A stretch of DNA of 64,000 nucleotides. Source: Mauremys mutica. Taxonomy: Eukaryota > Chordata > Testudines > Geoemydidae. The position numbers and the translations under genes were made by a program. The number at the start of each line of letters is the position of its first letter. Positions within the stretch are counted from its first letter, which is position 1. The notes below the pieces were generated by a model. The model saw only the letters and a list, made by a program, of their open reading frames with translations, had not been told where the DNA came from and ran no database searches. The stretch covers positions 23,496,486-23,560,485 of the forward strand of contig NC_059093.1 of NCBI RefSeq assembly GCF_020497125.1, in the 5' to 3' direction. This document shows positions 1 through 11,535 of this stretch, in pieces.

Positions 1-1134
1 GTCTCCTAACTTTAAACACCCATTTTTAAAACATTGATTCTAGTCTTTCTGAACAGACTCAGCATTGTGAATAAAATGAGAAAGACCTTTTCTCTCTGTC
101 AGTAATAACACGTACCCTGATAGGAAAGGAAAACACCGTCCACTAAATCTGTTTGATTTCTTGTCAAAGTATAGTATTTAATGAAGAATGTGCTCCCCCC
201 CAGTTTTAAAGCATATCAATATCCTTATAATCATGCATACAAAAATAAGGGTTACCAAACCTCATGCTTTCAAAATGCAGGCTCAGGAAGAATTTTACCC
301 CTTCCCTCTCCCTTGAGCAGCAGTGCACATTTGGTCATGTTCTTGCCTTCATCAGACTCTTAGCAGATATTGTCAAAGGACCCAGTTCAGCAAAGCACTC
401 AAGCACGTGCAAAACTTTCACCAAGTCCCATGGGGTTTTAGTGGGACTTAAGTCCTGGGACTTAGACACATGCTGAAAGTTGTGCACATGCTTAAATGAA
501 TCTGGGCCAAACACAGGATGCTAGGTATGATGCCCCAATAATCTAATGCAATATGGTAACTCCTGTGTTTCTATACAGTGAATATTTCTGCAGGTCTCTG
601 CAGATTCTGTAGAACAGTCATAACTTTATTAGCTTTTTCACTGTATTTATCAGTCAGCTGGATAGAAGACAATACAAAAATTGCAAGAACTCATCTTGGA
701 ACAAAGGATATTCTGCCTGACTTAGGCTAAATTGGATGCATTACATTTCTGGCCACATGTTGAACATTCATAGAATTTCCTACTGCCTAAAAATCTGCTG
801 CCAGTTACTTTTACTGCTATATCAAAATGTAAAAGCAGGTGCATAATCTAATGCCTTTTTTGTGTTTGCTGGAGATTATTTAAAATAAGAGGCAATGAAT
901 AATGCTAAATCTTACAACAGGCTTCAGGGTATTATTTTATTGGTTGGTGGTTTCTAAACTAACAGTAGCCACTCAGGAAAAAAGAAATACCAACTTTTGT
1001 AGACAGCTCAATAAATGCAAACATGGTATTAGGCGGTGTGAAATGACAGGGGTAAGTACAGAAAATATCAAAAAGCCGTTACATATTAGTGATATGCTCT
1101 CCCCTGGCATCTACTCTTTTGGTCTCCAAAAGAA
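1..1134. other. No gene recognised; AT-rich flank
   Basis: I see no supportable coding region here. Short open frames in this stretch are unconserved-looking and lack splice context. The only structure I recognise is an old palindromic repeat at about 375-505, listed separately. Confidence 0.5.
375..505. repeat. Old palindromic MITE-like repeat
   Basis: The segment has the pattern 'gcaaagcactcaagcacgtg' followed later by 'cacatgcttaaatgaatctg', with internal self-complementary 'agtcccatggggttttagtg'-type sequence. This is the layout of an abundant old palindromic interspersed repeat of sauropsid genomes, recalled by pattern only. A related, more decayed copy is at about 2770-2915. Confidence 0.45.
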
Positions 1135-1425
1135 TATATCCCATTGCAGAAAGGATATAACCAAAAAAAGAAGAGATCCAGAGAAGGGTAGTGAAAGTGC
1201 CTAGAAACATGGAGCAACTTGGATATGAGGAGAGATTTTGAAAGATTGGGGTTGTGTAGCTTAGAGAGGAGCTAACGAGGTGACGTGACAGTGGGGTATT
1301 AATTTAATGAATGGTCTAGAGATGGCAAAATAGGTTCTCCCTCTTTCCCTTTGAGACCTAATTAAATGATAAGAGCATGGATTTAAAGCTGGGAAAAGGA
1401 AATACTTTCTTTGTCAAAGAAGCTT
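1135..1425 (+). mobile_element. CR1 LINE 3' fragment (decayed)
   Basis: The order of motifs (a 'gagaagggta' region, 'tatgaggagagatt', 'agcttagagaggagctaa', 'atgaatggtctagagatgg') follows the distal ORF2 part of CR1. The same motifs in the same order are seen at 11390-11880 in the larger CR1 copy of this window. It is short, full of indels and has no open frame. Confidence 0.65.
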
Positions 1426-2282
1426 CCCCTTTAGATGGGTTAGTCCATTGTTGTTATGGGGGTTTTTACATCTGAACTATCTGATGCTGGCCATTATTGG
1501 ATATGGGATATTGGAGCAGCGGCCAGTTGGTTGGATCTGGTATGACAGTCTCAGTGTTAGTCACCTGTGTGACTAGGGAAATGAGGAGGTAAAGTGTCTC
1601 ATTGGGCCTCACACCCACAAGGTGCAGTGGGAGCAGTGGCTCCCTTACATGATGCCACACAAAGGCATCATGTGACCTCACGTGTCTCCCCCCCACTGAT
1701 TTCTGCCTTCCATTTGGCCCTGCTCCCTGAAGTGTTGATGTAGCGGGGCAGAGCCTACCCAATCCCATGCTGTCTCTAGCTCCCCACCCCAAGAGATACA
1801 CATCGTCTCTGATCCCACCTGGCACCTAGACACTTCAAAGCCCTTCTGCATGGTCAGGGCTTTGTGGCTCCCAGAGGCAGAGCCAGGGAGCAGCTGCTTT
1901 GCATGACATGCACTGTTTGGAACCAGGGAGTTTTTCCATCAGAAATCTACTGAGCTGTAGTAGCTGCAGAAGACTGCCACATGCTTCCTCTGGGAGGGTT
2001 TTGGCCAGTACATCCATATAGGTTGGATGCCCTGGCCATGACCCCAGCTTCCGCTCAAATCCTCCCTCCCTGTGTTTCCACAGAGCAGCACAAAACAGGC
2101 AAGAGATGCAGAGCAGCTGTGCCCACTGCCCCCCGCCCAGTACTGCAGTTCAGCTGCTCATGCCTGTAGGAGCATCATGACCTGGCCGTTGCACATGTGT
2201 GTGCTGAGTCTCCAGACATGGAAACACTAACAACTCCCCTGGCAGGCGGAGCTGCACTTTACATGTAAAGTCCCTGCTTTCC
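1426..2282. other. No gene recognised
   Basis: Nothing supportable was seen. A 119-codon minus-strand open frame (1466-1825) has no recognisable domain and no splice context, and it is left out as chance. Confidence 0.4.
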
Positions 2283-2515
2283 TAGGCTGGGTCTGCACTA
2301 CATACTTCAGTATGAAAAATCCACACCTGGGCGGCGTAGCTTTGCTGACCTTAACCCCCCATGTGTATACAGTGCTGTGTTGGCAGGAGAGTTTCTCCTG
2401 TCAGCTCTCACGGAGGTGGTTTTATTAAACCAACAGGACAGCTCCCGTCAACTTAAAGCGCCTTCACCAAATGTGGTACAGTGGCACAGCTGCAGATTTG
2501 TAGTGTAGACTTTCC
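2283..2515. mobile_element. Short non-autonomous DNA transposon (hAT-like MITE)
   Basis: Imperfect terminal inverted repeats are visible: 'gtctgcactaca' at 2291-2302 and 'tgtagtgtagac' at 2499-2510, which differ by one base as reverse complements. Size is about 230 bp and there is no coding capacity. The terminal sequence resembles that of the larger palindromic element at 3031-3330, so both may belong to one superfamily. I could not define a clean target duplication. Confidence 0.65.
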
Positions 2516-2769
2516 CCATGTCTCGTGATTGTAATGAAAGCACCATGCAGCAGTTGTGACAGAGTGACAAATGGGGGTTTCCCTGTCCTCCTATCTCAAG
2601 GATCTTCCCCTTAGTAGTACTCAGTTCCCAAGAGTGTTACTGGAAAGACCTGCTCTGGAGAACAGGTGAGAAGAGTCTGAGCCAGAAGAATAAGGGTGAG
2701 GAGGATAAAATGAAAAGGAAATAAAATTCTAATTGAATTGCTCTTGTGATTTCACCATTGCACTAGTTC

Positions 2770-2915
2770 ACTAGTAATCGTAGGCCTTCAAAGACTTAAT
2801 GCACATGCTTAATGTAATGCACCATTCATGATCCTATAGCAATGTGGAGTCAATGGGACTACTCATAGTGTGTAACGTTATGCACGCTGGTAAGTCTTTA
2901 CAAGGTCAGGGCTTC
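2770..2915. repeat. Old palindromic MITE-like repeat, second copy
   Basis: It has 'ttaatgcacatgcttaatg', 'gtcaatgggactactca' and a mirrored 'taacgttatgcacgctgg'. This layout matches the repeat at 375-505, with more decay. Confidence 0.4.
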
Positions 2916-3030
2916 AGAGTGTTTCAGCTTAGACAGGAGCTGGGGTACAGGGCCTCAAAAATATTTAGGCACCTGGTGCCCATGTGTTAGTCCCAAAAAT
3001 ACTTTTGAGCATCCGGACCTGCTAATCTAA

Positions 3031-3330
3031 GGGTAGGTCTACACTTACCTGCCGGGTCGACGGGCGGCGTTCGACTTCTCGGAGTTCGAACTATCGCGTC
3101 TAATCAAGACGCGATAGTTCGAACTCCCCGCGCGCTCCGGTCGACTCCAGAACTCCACCACCGCGAACGGCGGTGGCAGAGTCGACCTTGGAGCCGCGAA
3201 CTTCGATCCCGCGGCGTCTGGATGGGTGAGTAGCCTGAACTAAGGTACTTCAACTTCAGCTACGCTATTTGCGTAGCTGAAGTCGCGTACCTTAGTTCGA
3301 CCCCCCCCCCCCTTAGTGTAGACCAGGCCT
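3031..3330. mobile_element. Palindrome-rich MITE with 'ggtctacac' terminal inverted repeats
   Basis: The ends are 'gggtaggtctacactta' and, in reverse complement, 'aggcctggtctacactaa'. Inside there are two strong hairpins. One has perfect 21-bp arms at 3081-3101 and 3107-3127 with a 5-base loop. The other is built from 'gaactaaggtac' near 3237 and its complement just before 3300. The interior is GC- and CpG-rich, unlike its AT-rich surroundings, which suggests a fairly recent insertion. A polyC run of about 12 precedes the right end. There is no coding capacity. Confidence 0.8.
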
Positions 3331-4002
3331 AAGATTTGAAATAACCAGGCAGGATCCTTCTTGGGAAAAATACTTGCCGGCAATCTTTAGCCATTGTAAA
3401 GAAGCAAAAAAATCACGAGTCTTGGGGGAAGGAGGTTGTTTGTTGGTTATTTTGGGTTTTTTGCTGAGCACCTTTAACACAAGATTGGGGGAAACAATTC
3501 ACACTTCTGCTGCTTCTCCTATTTGGTTAGCTCTTCTGCATGGGAATGTTGATAGCAGTGGAAAAGAGGAGAGCTTCCTTTATTATTCTCTTGGATGAAA
3601 TCTTAGATTCTGCAGAAGACAGCAAAACAGTCACAGGAAGGCTCAGCAGTTAAGAGTTTCTGAGACACATAGGGCCTAGTTTTCAGTAGGGCTGCAGCCC
3701 TCCTCCATTTTGGCATGCACACACCTGTGGTATTTGTCCATCACTCTCCATTCTCCAGAAGTGACAGATCCTCTGTTGGACAAATGTGAAACTCCTCTCA
3801 TGTGCCCAGAAATGTAATTATGGGGGGTGGGGGAAGGTGCAACATTTCACATATGGAGGCTGCCTCTTGAAAGACTGCTCCATAGTGGTTTTAAAAAATG
3901 ACTGCGTTTTATCTACTGTTTCTTGTAGTGGTATCAAGAAAATGAAATACTGAAACACCAGTAGTAGTAGCACAAGTGACTTTTTTTTTCTTCCATTTCA
4001 AG
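3331..4002. other. Probable intron/flank, no gene recognised
   Basis: This AT-rich sequence lies before the acidic exon at 4003. A polypyrimidine tract (run of T then 'cttccatttcaag') at 3981-4002 is a good 3' splice site for that exon. Nothing else can be supported. Confidence 0.5.
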
Positions 4003-5926
4003 ATTCTCCATCATTGGTTGTTGGCGGTGATGATGAGTCTGAAGATACAGGTGATGGTGATGATGATGATGGATCTGAAGACACAGGTAATGGCATAGTC
4101 TGTTTCTTTAAAGATATCATTCATAGTGTTTCCACTCAAGAAGGTGTTGTTTTAATTGATTATAACATAGACATACAGCACTATTATTATTATTCAGAAT
4201 GTATATGGGGAACTGTGCGGCCTGGTGGATAGGACACAGTCATGCCTCAGGAGACCTGAACTCTTGTCCTATCTGTGCTGTGGACTCACTTGGTGACCTT
4301 GGACAAGGGACAGAACATGTTTCTGCCTCACTTTCCCTTTCTGTAAAACAGGACTGCGTTACTTTTATGAAATGTGCTAAAGAGGCATCTTACCTCATTC
4401 AAAGGTGAAGGTGATAGCCTGTAGCATTGGAAATAAGAACTCTTCTGTGAATCAAAAGAAAAAAGGTCTTGTTGTACAACCCCAGCAGCAGATTTTAAGT
4501 GATGCTTCAGTGCATACCCTTGAGAGCAAGCTAAAACTCAGAATGTGTGCCATTAAGAAGGAGACAGGAAACTTCGAATTTTTTTAATTGCTTAAAAACA
4601 ATGTAAACCAATCAAGATTCTGGAAATGTACTAGTTATTACGTACTGCAGAAAAGTATTTTTAGTGATTTCAACTGGTTTCTGTAGAATATTTTTTTTCA
4701 AACAGTTTAAAATATAAACGTGAATAGTTACACTGCTGACTACTTTCTCTTAAAAGGAAATTCATAACCAAAGGACTGCACAACATAATTTATCTTTGAG
4801 TTTCTTCACCGATCCCCACTTAGGCTGTTGAGTTTCTATTAACACAGTCAGCATTTTGGGGAGAATAATTAAAATCAATAACTTACTTTCTGCTAACTTA
4901 GCATACAATGTATCGTTTTTCATTCTTTACGAGTTCGCTTCAGTGAACTGAACAATTTCAAAATTTAATAAAACTTTAAGTAAAAAGTGAAGATACTGTT
5001 TGTCCTTCGCCAGTATTATTCTGATCTTTGGCTGAGGAATTGGTTAGTGGTTGGTTTTATTTTGCTTTTGGTGTTTTGTGGTAGATTATATCCTCCATGG
5101 ATGAGATAAAACTGGTTGGAAGTAGTCAACTATAAAATCTACATAAACTGAAAGGAACTTCTCCATTCTTTCAGGAGATTAATGGTTATTTTAAAATTTG
5201 ACAGTGATTGCTTTTGTGCTACAAAAGCAGTTCCCCACTCTGCTTATCGTATAGCCCAAAATGAATACACAGAAGCCAACTCAGAATTAGTTGAGAAACT
5301 TATCATCTGTATTGCAAAAGTACTTTATAATTACTCAAACTTCTTAGAAATTTAAGAATGAAAAACTATTGTCCGTTGGTAGAGAGCAACATATTTACAT
5401 ATTCATCAATGTGGCTTCTTATAAACCCTCTACTGATTTAGCTTACATTGACATTCTTGGCCTTTTCTGTGTCTTGTCTACCCCATTCCTCTTTCCATTA
5501 GATCCTCCTACTACTATTACACAACCACCCACGGTTCCATGGCATCCTTCAACTGATGGCATCAGAGCTTCAGCAACAGAACCAGAACTAATGCATTTTC
5601 CAACATCAACCTTGTCTCCCAGCATTGCTGGCAATCGGGGTATCAGCATTGCTAGTGCTGTGGGTGGGGCTCTCTTTCTGATAGTTGTAAGTGTTTGGGT
5701 TGGAGTTATCTGCTATAGGAGAATACGAAAATCCCGTCATTACTACTTTGTTAGGACCCGCAATACACCATCAGATATGGATGAAGAGTCTCAAATAGCT
5801 GTTTTCCAACCAAATGATGTAGACTCTTCTCCTGACATTATAAAAGAAAGAATAGACATTTCACTGGAAGTTTTAACATCAAACAGTAATTTAGAAGACC
5901 CAGACAAACCAGATGAAACACTTTAG
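4003..5926 (+). CDS. C-terminal exons of an unrecognised type I membrane protein
   Basis: Two exons are supported: 4003-4086 (acceptor 'ttccatttcaag', donor 'cacag/gtaatg') and 5502-5926 (acceptor 'tttccattag'), ending in a TAG stop. Both introns are phase 1 and both exons open with '(g)at', so they join in frame. The first exon encodes a short acidic stretch of Asp/Glu/Ser/Gly repeats. The second encodes a Thr/Pro-rich stem, a hydrophobic segment with ISIASAVGGALFLIVVSVWV, a basic stop-transfer RRIRKSR, and an acidic cytoplasmic tail of about 75 residues. This is the layout of a single-pass surface protein with a mucin-like stalk. I do not recognise the family. By synteny with human 3q29 the gene before PIGZ would be MELTF, but no transferrin-lobe sequence is seen and mammalian MELTF is GPI-anchored. 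Upstream exons lie outside the window or were not recognised. The exon at 5502 could also be read through from 5369, but the splice site is the better explanation. Confidence 0.7.
4206..4395 (+). mobile_element. tRNA-derived CORE-SINE (MIR-like), intronic
   Basis: The head 'gtgcggcctggtggatagg' resembles a tRNA A-box region. It is followed by the core-like 'gtgaccttggacaaggg', then 'tgcctcactttccctttctg' and 'taaaacaggac'. That order is characteristic of MIR/CORE-SINE elements. It lies in the intron between the two exons of the membrane-protein gene. Confidence 0.75.
4804..4879 (+). repeat. 76-bp segment duplicated at 8035-8110 (copy 1)
   Basis: It runs from 'cttcaccgatccccac' to 'ttaaaatcaat'. 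The same 76 bases recur at 8035-8110 with two substitutions. Here the sequence continues into ordinary AT-rich intron ('aacttacttt'), so this is the likely source copy. Confidence 0.9.
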
Positions 5927-8034
5927 ACAATACTAACAGATCACAAAAACAGTATGAAAGACCAATGGATTATTATGAAGGAGGAACACTGGGAAGGAAG
6001 TACATGGGTGGGAACATATAGATGGCTCAGTAATATCCCGGAGGGAGTGGTGTGTGTAGTAACCACTGATACAGTTCCATTCATTAGTTGATCACTTTCA
6101 GGTTGTTCATATTTTTACATGAGTAAAAGCAAGCTTTTTTAAGTTGATTTTCAAGCTTTTGCTGTTGTAAAAATCTGGGTTAAATGTATCTGAGCTGCTT
6201 TATGATTTTTATTGATATTATTGATATGATATTATTGGACTTTTGATGCATAAAGCTTTATTCGTCTACTGCACACGTAAGAACCAAGTGCTAAATTAAA
6301 GTTACCATAGGACAATGTTAGAGTTAATAAGCAGCTGTCTTGGCTTTGCGATTTAAAAACAAACAGTTTACCTGAGACTATGGTCAAGTATAATCTTTGT
6401 TAAGCACGTGGCTTTTTTATGTATATATACACACACACATTTTAGACAAAAAACGAGTGCATTAGTCTCAAAGCTGAAGGTAAATTCAATTCTTAAAAGT
6501 AAGTTTCACTATAAAAAATGGATTTGCTTAAATCTGTTTTTTTTCCAAAGGTATATTTTACTTTTCTACACACAAATGAATACCTCTCTGTTTTAATGAG
6601 CCTTTCTGCAATGCATAGTTAGTGGTAACTTTAAAAAGAAAACATGTTGCATTGAAAAAGTTAGAATTCTCAATGAAGGCGTTTTAGAGGTATAACAATT
6701 AATATATGGAAGGTTTTGTCTTGTAGCTGATTTTTGAGAACCATGTGTTACACTACAGTTCATTTCCAAAAAGTACGATTACAGTCTATTTACAGAATTA
6801 GTCAGCTGTAGTCCTGCACTTCACACGAGATCAAAACCGGATTCTCGAACTTAAGAGAATATTCAACTAGAAATAAGATGATGCCAGAAAAGTTTTCACT
6901 GGGATTGGGAAATACAAGGTTAGGTCTCATTTCAGATACAAATTCTAAGTGTATGGGGGAAACAAATGGAGTGAATGTAGCTAAGATATAGAAGTTTAAG
7001 ATTTTAGCAGAATACAGCATAACCTAGTGTGCAGAACATAAAAGGTAAAAGGGCACATTTTACGATGCTCTGTGATTACATCATTTCTTTTAAGAATTGA
7101 GCATACTTGAAAAAAGCATATTTATGAAAAGGGGTTAATGTAAAAAAAGTGCTATTTAAAATAAAGCAAGTAGGGAAATAACTATTGCTATTTGATGCTG
7201 TTGAAAAATAATTTGTACCAGAATCTCCGGGATTCGCAGAACAGCAGTTGTATGTGTTACTCAGTTGGGTTTGTTTGTATTGCATTGGTTTGCTTTGTTG
7301 ACTAAAACAGTAGGCAGTCTTGTAGCTAGGAGAAGCAGATGGCTCCCAGCAATGACACTGAATGCTTGGAAGTCAGTTTCAAGAGCTGGAACAACCTTGC
7401 CTCTCCTTCAGTAGTAGGTTCACTGCTTCATCTTTGCAAATGAATAGAACGGAATCTGAATGAAATTAATTCAGGTAATCCAGTTTGAGGGCAGTTACAT
7501 TGTAACAATGAGAGGTGAGAAATAGTTCTGTGGTGAAATCCTATGTTGAGCTCTCAACTTTACATGCATTCATGAGTTAAACTCTTACCCAGCAAAACTT
7601 GCCTTAATGTTGAAGTCCAGAAATGAAAAAAACTTAGCCGGGGTGCAGGGGGGAGGGCGGTATTGCCACACAAATAAAAATTTAACAAGCTTGGACCAGA
7701 ATTTTAAGGAGGCTGGGTGGCTACTTTTTTGAATGTTTCGTTTAGTAGTAAAAGCACTGCAAAATGACAGTATTTAGAGCTTTGCAACACAGACAGTATC
7801 TGCATTAGACTTTTGACAGTTTGTGAAGCCAAATGACTGCGTGTCTTACATGGTTATTAATACTTGCAAATAAAAATAAGCATTTATCTAACAAACAATT
7901 CCTGAGTGGAGGTTTTCATTCTCTTAAGTGTTAGTGATGTCACTAACTCTAACAATAAAAGGAAAGTAGCTCCCTGCTATGTGTGTTGGTAAGGTCCCTT
8001 GTAATCACCTAGAAAAATTAAGCTCCTCTCAAGC
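5927..8034 (+). other. Probable 3' UTR and flank of the membrane-protein gene
   Basis: AT-rich sequence without further exons follows the stop at 5926. A possible polyadenylation hexamer occurs in 'gcaaataaaaataag' near 7865-7880. No repeat family is clearly recognised, and open frames here are short and featureless. Confidence 0.45.
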
Positions 8035-8110
8035 CTTCACCGTTCCCCACTTAGGCTGTTGAGTTTCTATTAACACAGTCAGCGTTTTGGGGAGAATAAT
8101 TAAAATCAAT
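8035..8110 (+). repeat. 76-bp duplicated segment (copy 2) abutting the telomere-like array
   Basis: Copy 2 of 4804-4879, 74 of 76 bases identical and the same length. Its last base is immediately followed by 'taggggttgggg', the first unit of the degenerate telomere-like array. The junction is therefore exact, with only 'aat/tag' as possible microhomology. Confidence 0.9.
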
Positions 8111-8530
8111 TAGGGGTTGGGGTTGGGCTTAGGGTGAGGGCTTAGGGTGAGGGTGAGGGGTAGGGTTAGGGGGTAGGGGTAGGGTCAGGGTGAGGGTGAG
8201 GGTTGGGTTAGGGTTGGGGTTAGGGGTTAGGGGTCGGGTTAGGGTTAGGTTAAGGGGTTAGGGTTAGGGGGAGGGTTAGGGGGAGAGGGAGGGTGGGGGT
8301 TGGGGTAGGGGTGAGGGTTAGGGGTAGGGGTAGGGGTTAGGGGTTAGGGTTGTTAGGGTTGGGGTCAGGGGTCTAGGGTTAGGGGTTAGGGTGAGGGGTT
8401 AGGGGTAGGGGTTGGGGTGAGGGGTAGGGGTTGGGGTTGGGGGTAGGGGTAAGGGGTTAGGGTTAAGGGGTTTAGGGTTTTGGGGGTAGGGTTGGGGGTA
8501 GGGTTAGGGTGGGGGTGAGGGTGAGGTGAG
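8111..8530 (+). repeat. Degenerate interstitial telomere-like array (TTAGGG variants)
   Basis: About 420 bp consist almost entirely of 5-8-base units such as ttaggg, tgaggg, tcaggg, ttgggg and taggggt, always G-rich on the + strand. Perfect TTAGGG runs are rare. It starts exactly at the end of the 76-bp duplicate and stops abruptly at 'aatatacac'. Either a decayed interstitial telomeric block or a noisily assembled telomere-type array would look like this. A much longer array of the same kind lies at 43251-45016. Confidence 0.9.
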
Positions 8531-9184
8531 AATATACACAAACACAACAGTCCACAGATGGCCCTCTGTACTGGTCTTCAATCTATAAACAGCAAATCTG
8601 CCTATTGCTCCTAAGATCTCCAAAGTGGAGCACAGGATCTGGTCCAAGACGTGAACTGCTTGATAACAGTGACCATAATGTAATTTAATTTAACATCCTT
8701 GTGGGGGGCAAAATGCCAAAGAAGCCCACCACTGTAGCATTTAACTTCAAAAATGGGAACTACATAAAAATGAGGAAGCTATTTAAACAGAAATCAAAAG
8801 GAATTGTCACAAGAATGAAATTCCAGGAAGCTGCATGGAAACTCTTTAAAAACACCATAAGAAGGATTCAAATTAAATGTATACTCCAAATTTAAAAAAA
8901 GGAGGACCAAAAGAAAATGCTTCCACGGCCAAACAACAGAATAAAAGAGGCAGTTAGAGGCAAAAGGGCATCACTTAAAAATTGAAAGTCAAATCCTACT
9001 GAGGAAAATAGAAAGGACCACAAACTCTGGCAAGTCAAGTGTAAAAGTATAATTATACAAGCCAAAAAAGAATCTGAAGAGCAATTAGCAAAAGACACAT
9101 AAACTAACAGACAAAAAAAAATAAAAATGAAATACATCACAAGCAGGAAACCTGCCAAACAATCAGTGGGACCACTGGACAATC

Positions 9185-9513
9185 ATAAGAACATAAGAAC
9201 GGCCGTACCGGTTCAGACCAAAGGTCCATCTAGCCCAGTATCCTGTCTACCGACAGTGGCCAATGCCAGGTGCCCCAGAGGGAGTGGACCTAACAGACAA
9301 TGATCAAGTGATCTCTCTCCTGCCATCCATCTCCATCCTCTGACAAACAGAGGCTAGGGACACCATTCCTTACCCATCCTGGCTAATAGCCATTAATGGA
9401 TTTAACCACCATGAATTTATCCAGTTCTCTTTTAAACGCTGTTATAGTCCTAGCCTTCACAATCTCCTCAGGTAAGGAATTCCACAAGTTGACTGTGCAC
9501 TGCATGAAGAAGA
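9185..9513 (-). mobile_element. CR1 3'-end fragment inserted in reverse into the older CR1
   Basis: On the + strand it begins with 'cataagaacataagaacgg' and contains 'ggtccatctagcccagtatc' and 'ggtgccccagaggga'. That is the reverse complement of the CR1 3' region. On the minus strand it would end in the 'gttcttatgttcttatg' tail typical of CR1. It is 5'-truncated, as most CR1 copies are. The flanking older CR1 resumes at 'agcactcgaggaag'. Confidence 0.9.
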
Positions 9514-10080
9514 GCACTCGAGGAAGATATAGCCATTGCAGAGAAGCTAAATGAATTATTTGCATTTGTCTCTCCATTGCAGAGGGTTTGGGAGAGATTC
9601 CCACACCTGAGCCATTCTTTTTAGGTGAAAGATATGAGGAACTGTCCCAGATTGAGGTGTTAGAGGAGGTTTTGGAACAAATGGATAAATTAAACATTAA
9701 TAAGTCATCAGGACCAGATGGTATTCATCTAAGAGTTCTGAATGAACTCACATATGTGATTGCAGAGCTACTAACTGTGGTATATAAACCAATTGCTTAA
9801 ATCAACTTCTGTACCAGATGATTGGAGGATAGCCAATGTGATGCCAATTTTTAAAAAAGGCCCCAAAGGCGATCCTGACTATTACAGACTGGTTAACCGA
9901 ACTTCAGTATCAGGCAAATTGATTGAAACTATAGTGAAGAACAGAATTATCAGATGCATAGACGAACACGGTTTGTTGGGAAAGAGTGAGTATGGCTTAT
10001 GTAAGGGAAATCGTGCCTCACCAATCTATTAGAATTCTTTGAGGGGTTCAACAAACACATGGAAAGGGGTGATGCAGTAG

Positions 10081-10679
10081 TGTAGTGGGGTGGCTGCCCC
10101 ACTCCTGGGTAAAAGGGATTAAAAGCAGTGAGAGCAGGTGTGGCCAGCTCAATCAGGGCCCAGCTGGCCCTGATAAGAGGGCTGTGGGCCAGGAGCTGTA
10201 GGAGTTTCACTCTAACCCTGGAGTGGGAAGGGCTAGCTGCCTGGGAGCAAGGTACTTGAAGCAGAGCAGGGGAAGGGCAAAGGCAGAGGCAGCTTGTTGA
10301 AGGCCTATGAAGGTACTGGGGCTACAGAGGTGCAGCCTGGGAATAGGCAGAGGCAGCAGGTCCTAACCCCTTGCCAATGATGTGTGGCCATGACAGACTG
10401 CAGTCTGCCCCAGGGAGCGGGGACTAGATGATGACTGGCAGTAGCCTCTGAGGCAAGATGAGTTTAGAGGGTTGGAGGCTCCCCTGGGAGATGAGACCCA
10501 GAGTGTGGGAGTACTGCTGGGGCAGAACCCAGAGGTAAAGGGGCACTGGGGTCCGGGAGGGACATGGGGGCCAGTGGCAGGTGAGACGCCAGCCAGTAGG
10601 AGGTGCTCTGTATGCTGGAGAGCTAATTCACAGACGACCAGCAGGAGGCGCCATGCCAGTGAGTCTTCACTTCGCTACA
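10081..10679 (+). mobile_element. Solo LTR, 599 bp, inside CR1
   Basis: The element begins TGTAGTGGGG and ends TTCGCTACA, that is TG...CA with 5-bp inverted ends TGTAG/CTACA. It is flanked by a perfect 5-bp target duplication 'agtag' (10076-10080 and 10680-10684). There is no coding capacity. This is the signature of a solo LTR left after recombination between the two LTRs of a retroelement. The orientation is unproven. It interrupts the CR1 reverse transcriptase region. Confidence 0.88.
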
Positions 10680-11535
10680 AGTAGATATAGTGTACTTGGA
10701 CATTCAGAAAGCCTTTTACAAGATCCTTCACCAAATGCTATTAAGCAAAGTAAGCAGTCATGGGAAAAGAGGGAAAGTCATCTCATGGATCAGTAACTGG
10801 TTAAAAGACAGGAAACAAAGCATAGGAATAAATGGTCAGTTTTTAGAATGGAGAGTCGTGACTAGCAGTGTCCTCCAGTGATCTGTACTGTTCAACATAT
10901 TTATAAATGATCTGGATAAAGGAGTGAATAGTGAGGTGGCAAAGATTGCAGATGATACAGTATAGTTAAGTCTAAAGCAGACTGCAAAGAGTAACAATGG
11001 GGATCTCACAAAACTGGGTGTATGGGTAACAAAATGGCAAATGAAATTCAAAGTTGATAAATGCAAAGTAATGCACATTGGAAAATATAATCCCAACTCT
11101 AAATACAAAATTATGTGACCTAAATTAGCAGTTACCACTTAAGAAAGAGATGTTGAAGTAATTGTGGATAGTTCTCTGAAAACATCTGCTTAATGTGGAG
11201 CGAAAGTCTAAAAAGCTAACAATGTTAGGAACCATTAGGAAAGGGATGGATAATAAGATAGAAAAGATCACAGTGCCACCATATAAATCCATTTTATGCC
11301 CACACCTTTAATACAGTGTGCTGTTCTGGTTTCCCCCCCCCCCTCCCGCCCCCCATATCAAAAAAGATATATTGGAAATGGATACGGTGAAGAGAAGGGC
11401 AACAAAAATGATTAGGTGTATGGAACAGCTTGCCAGAGAGATTAAAAAAACTGTGAATATTCAGCTGGGAAATGAGAAGACTAAGGGGGGGGAAGGGGTG
11501 TGGTAGAAGTCCATAGAATTGTGAATGGTCTAGAG

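Noticed and set aside
902..1204. 100-codon frame at the left end
   Set aside because: It has no recognisable domain and runs into CR1-derived sequence. It is likely a chance frame.
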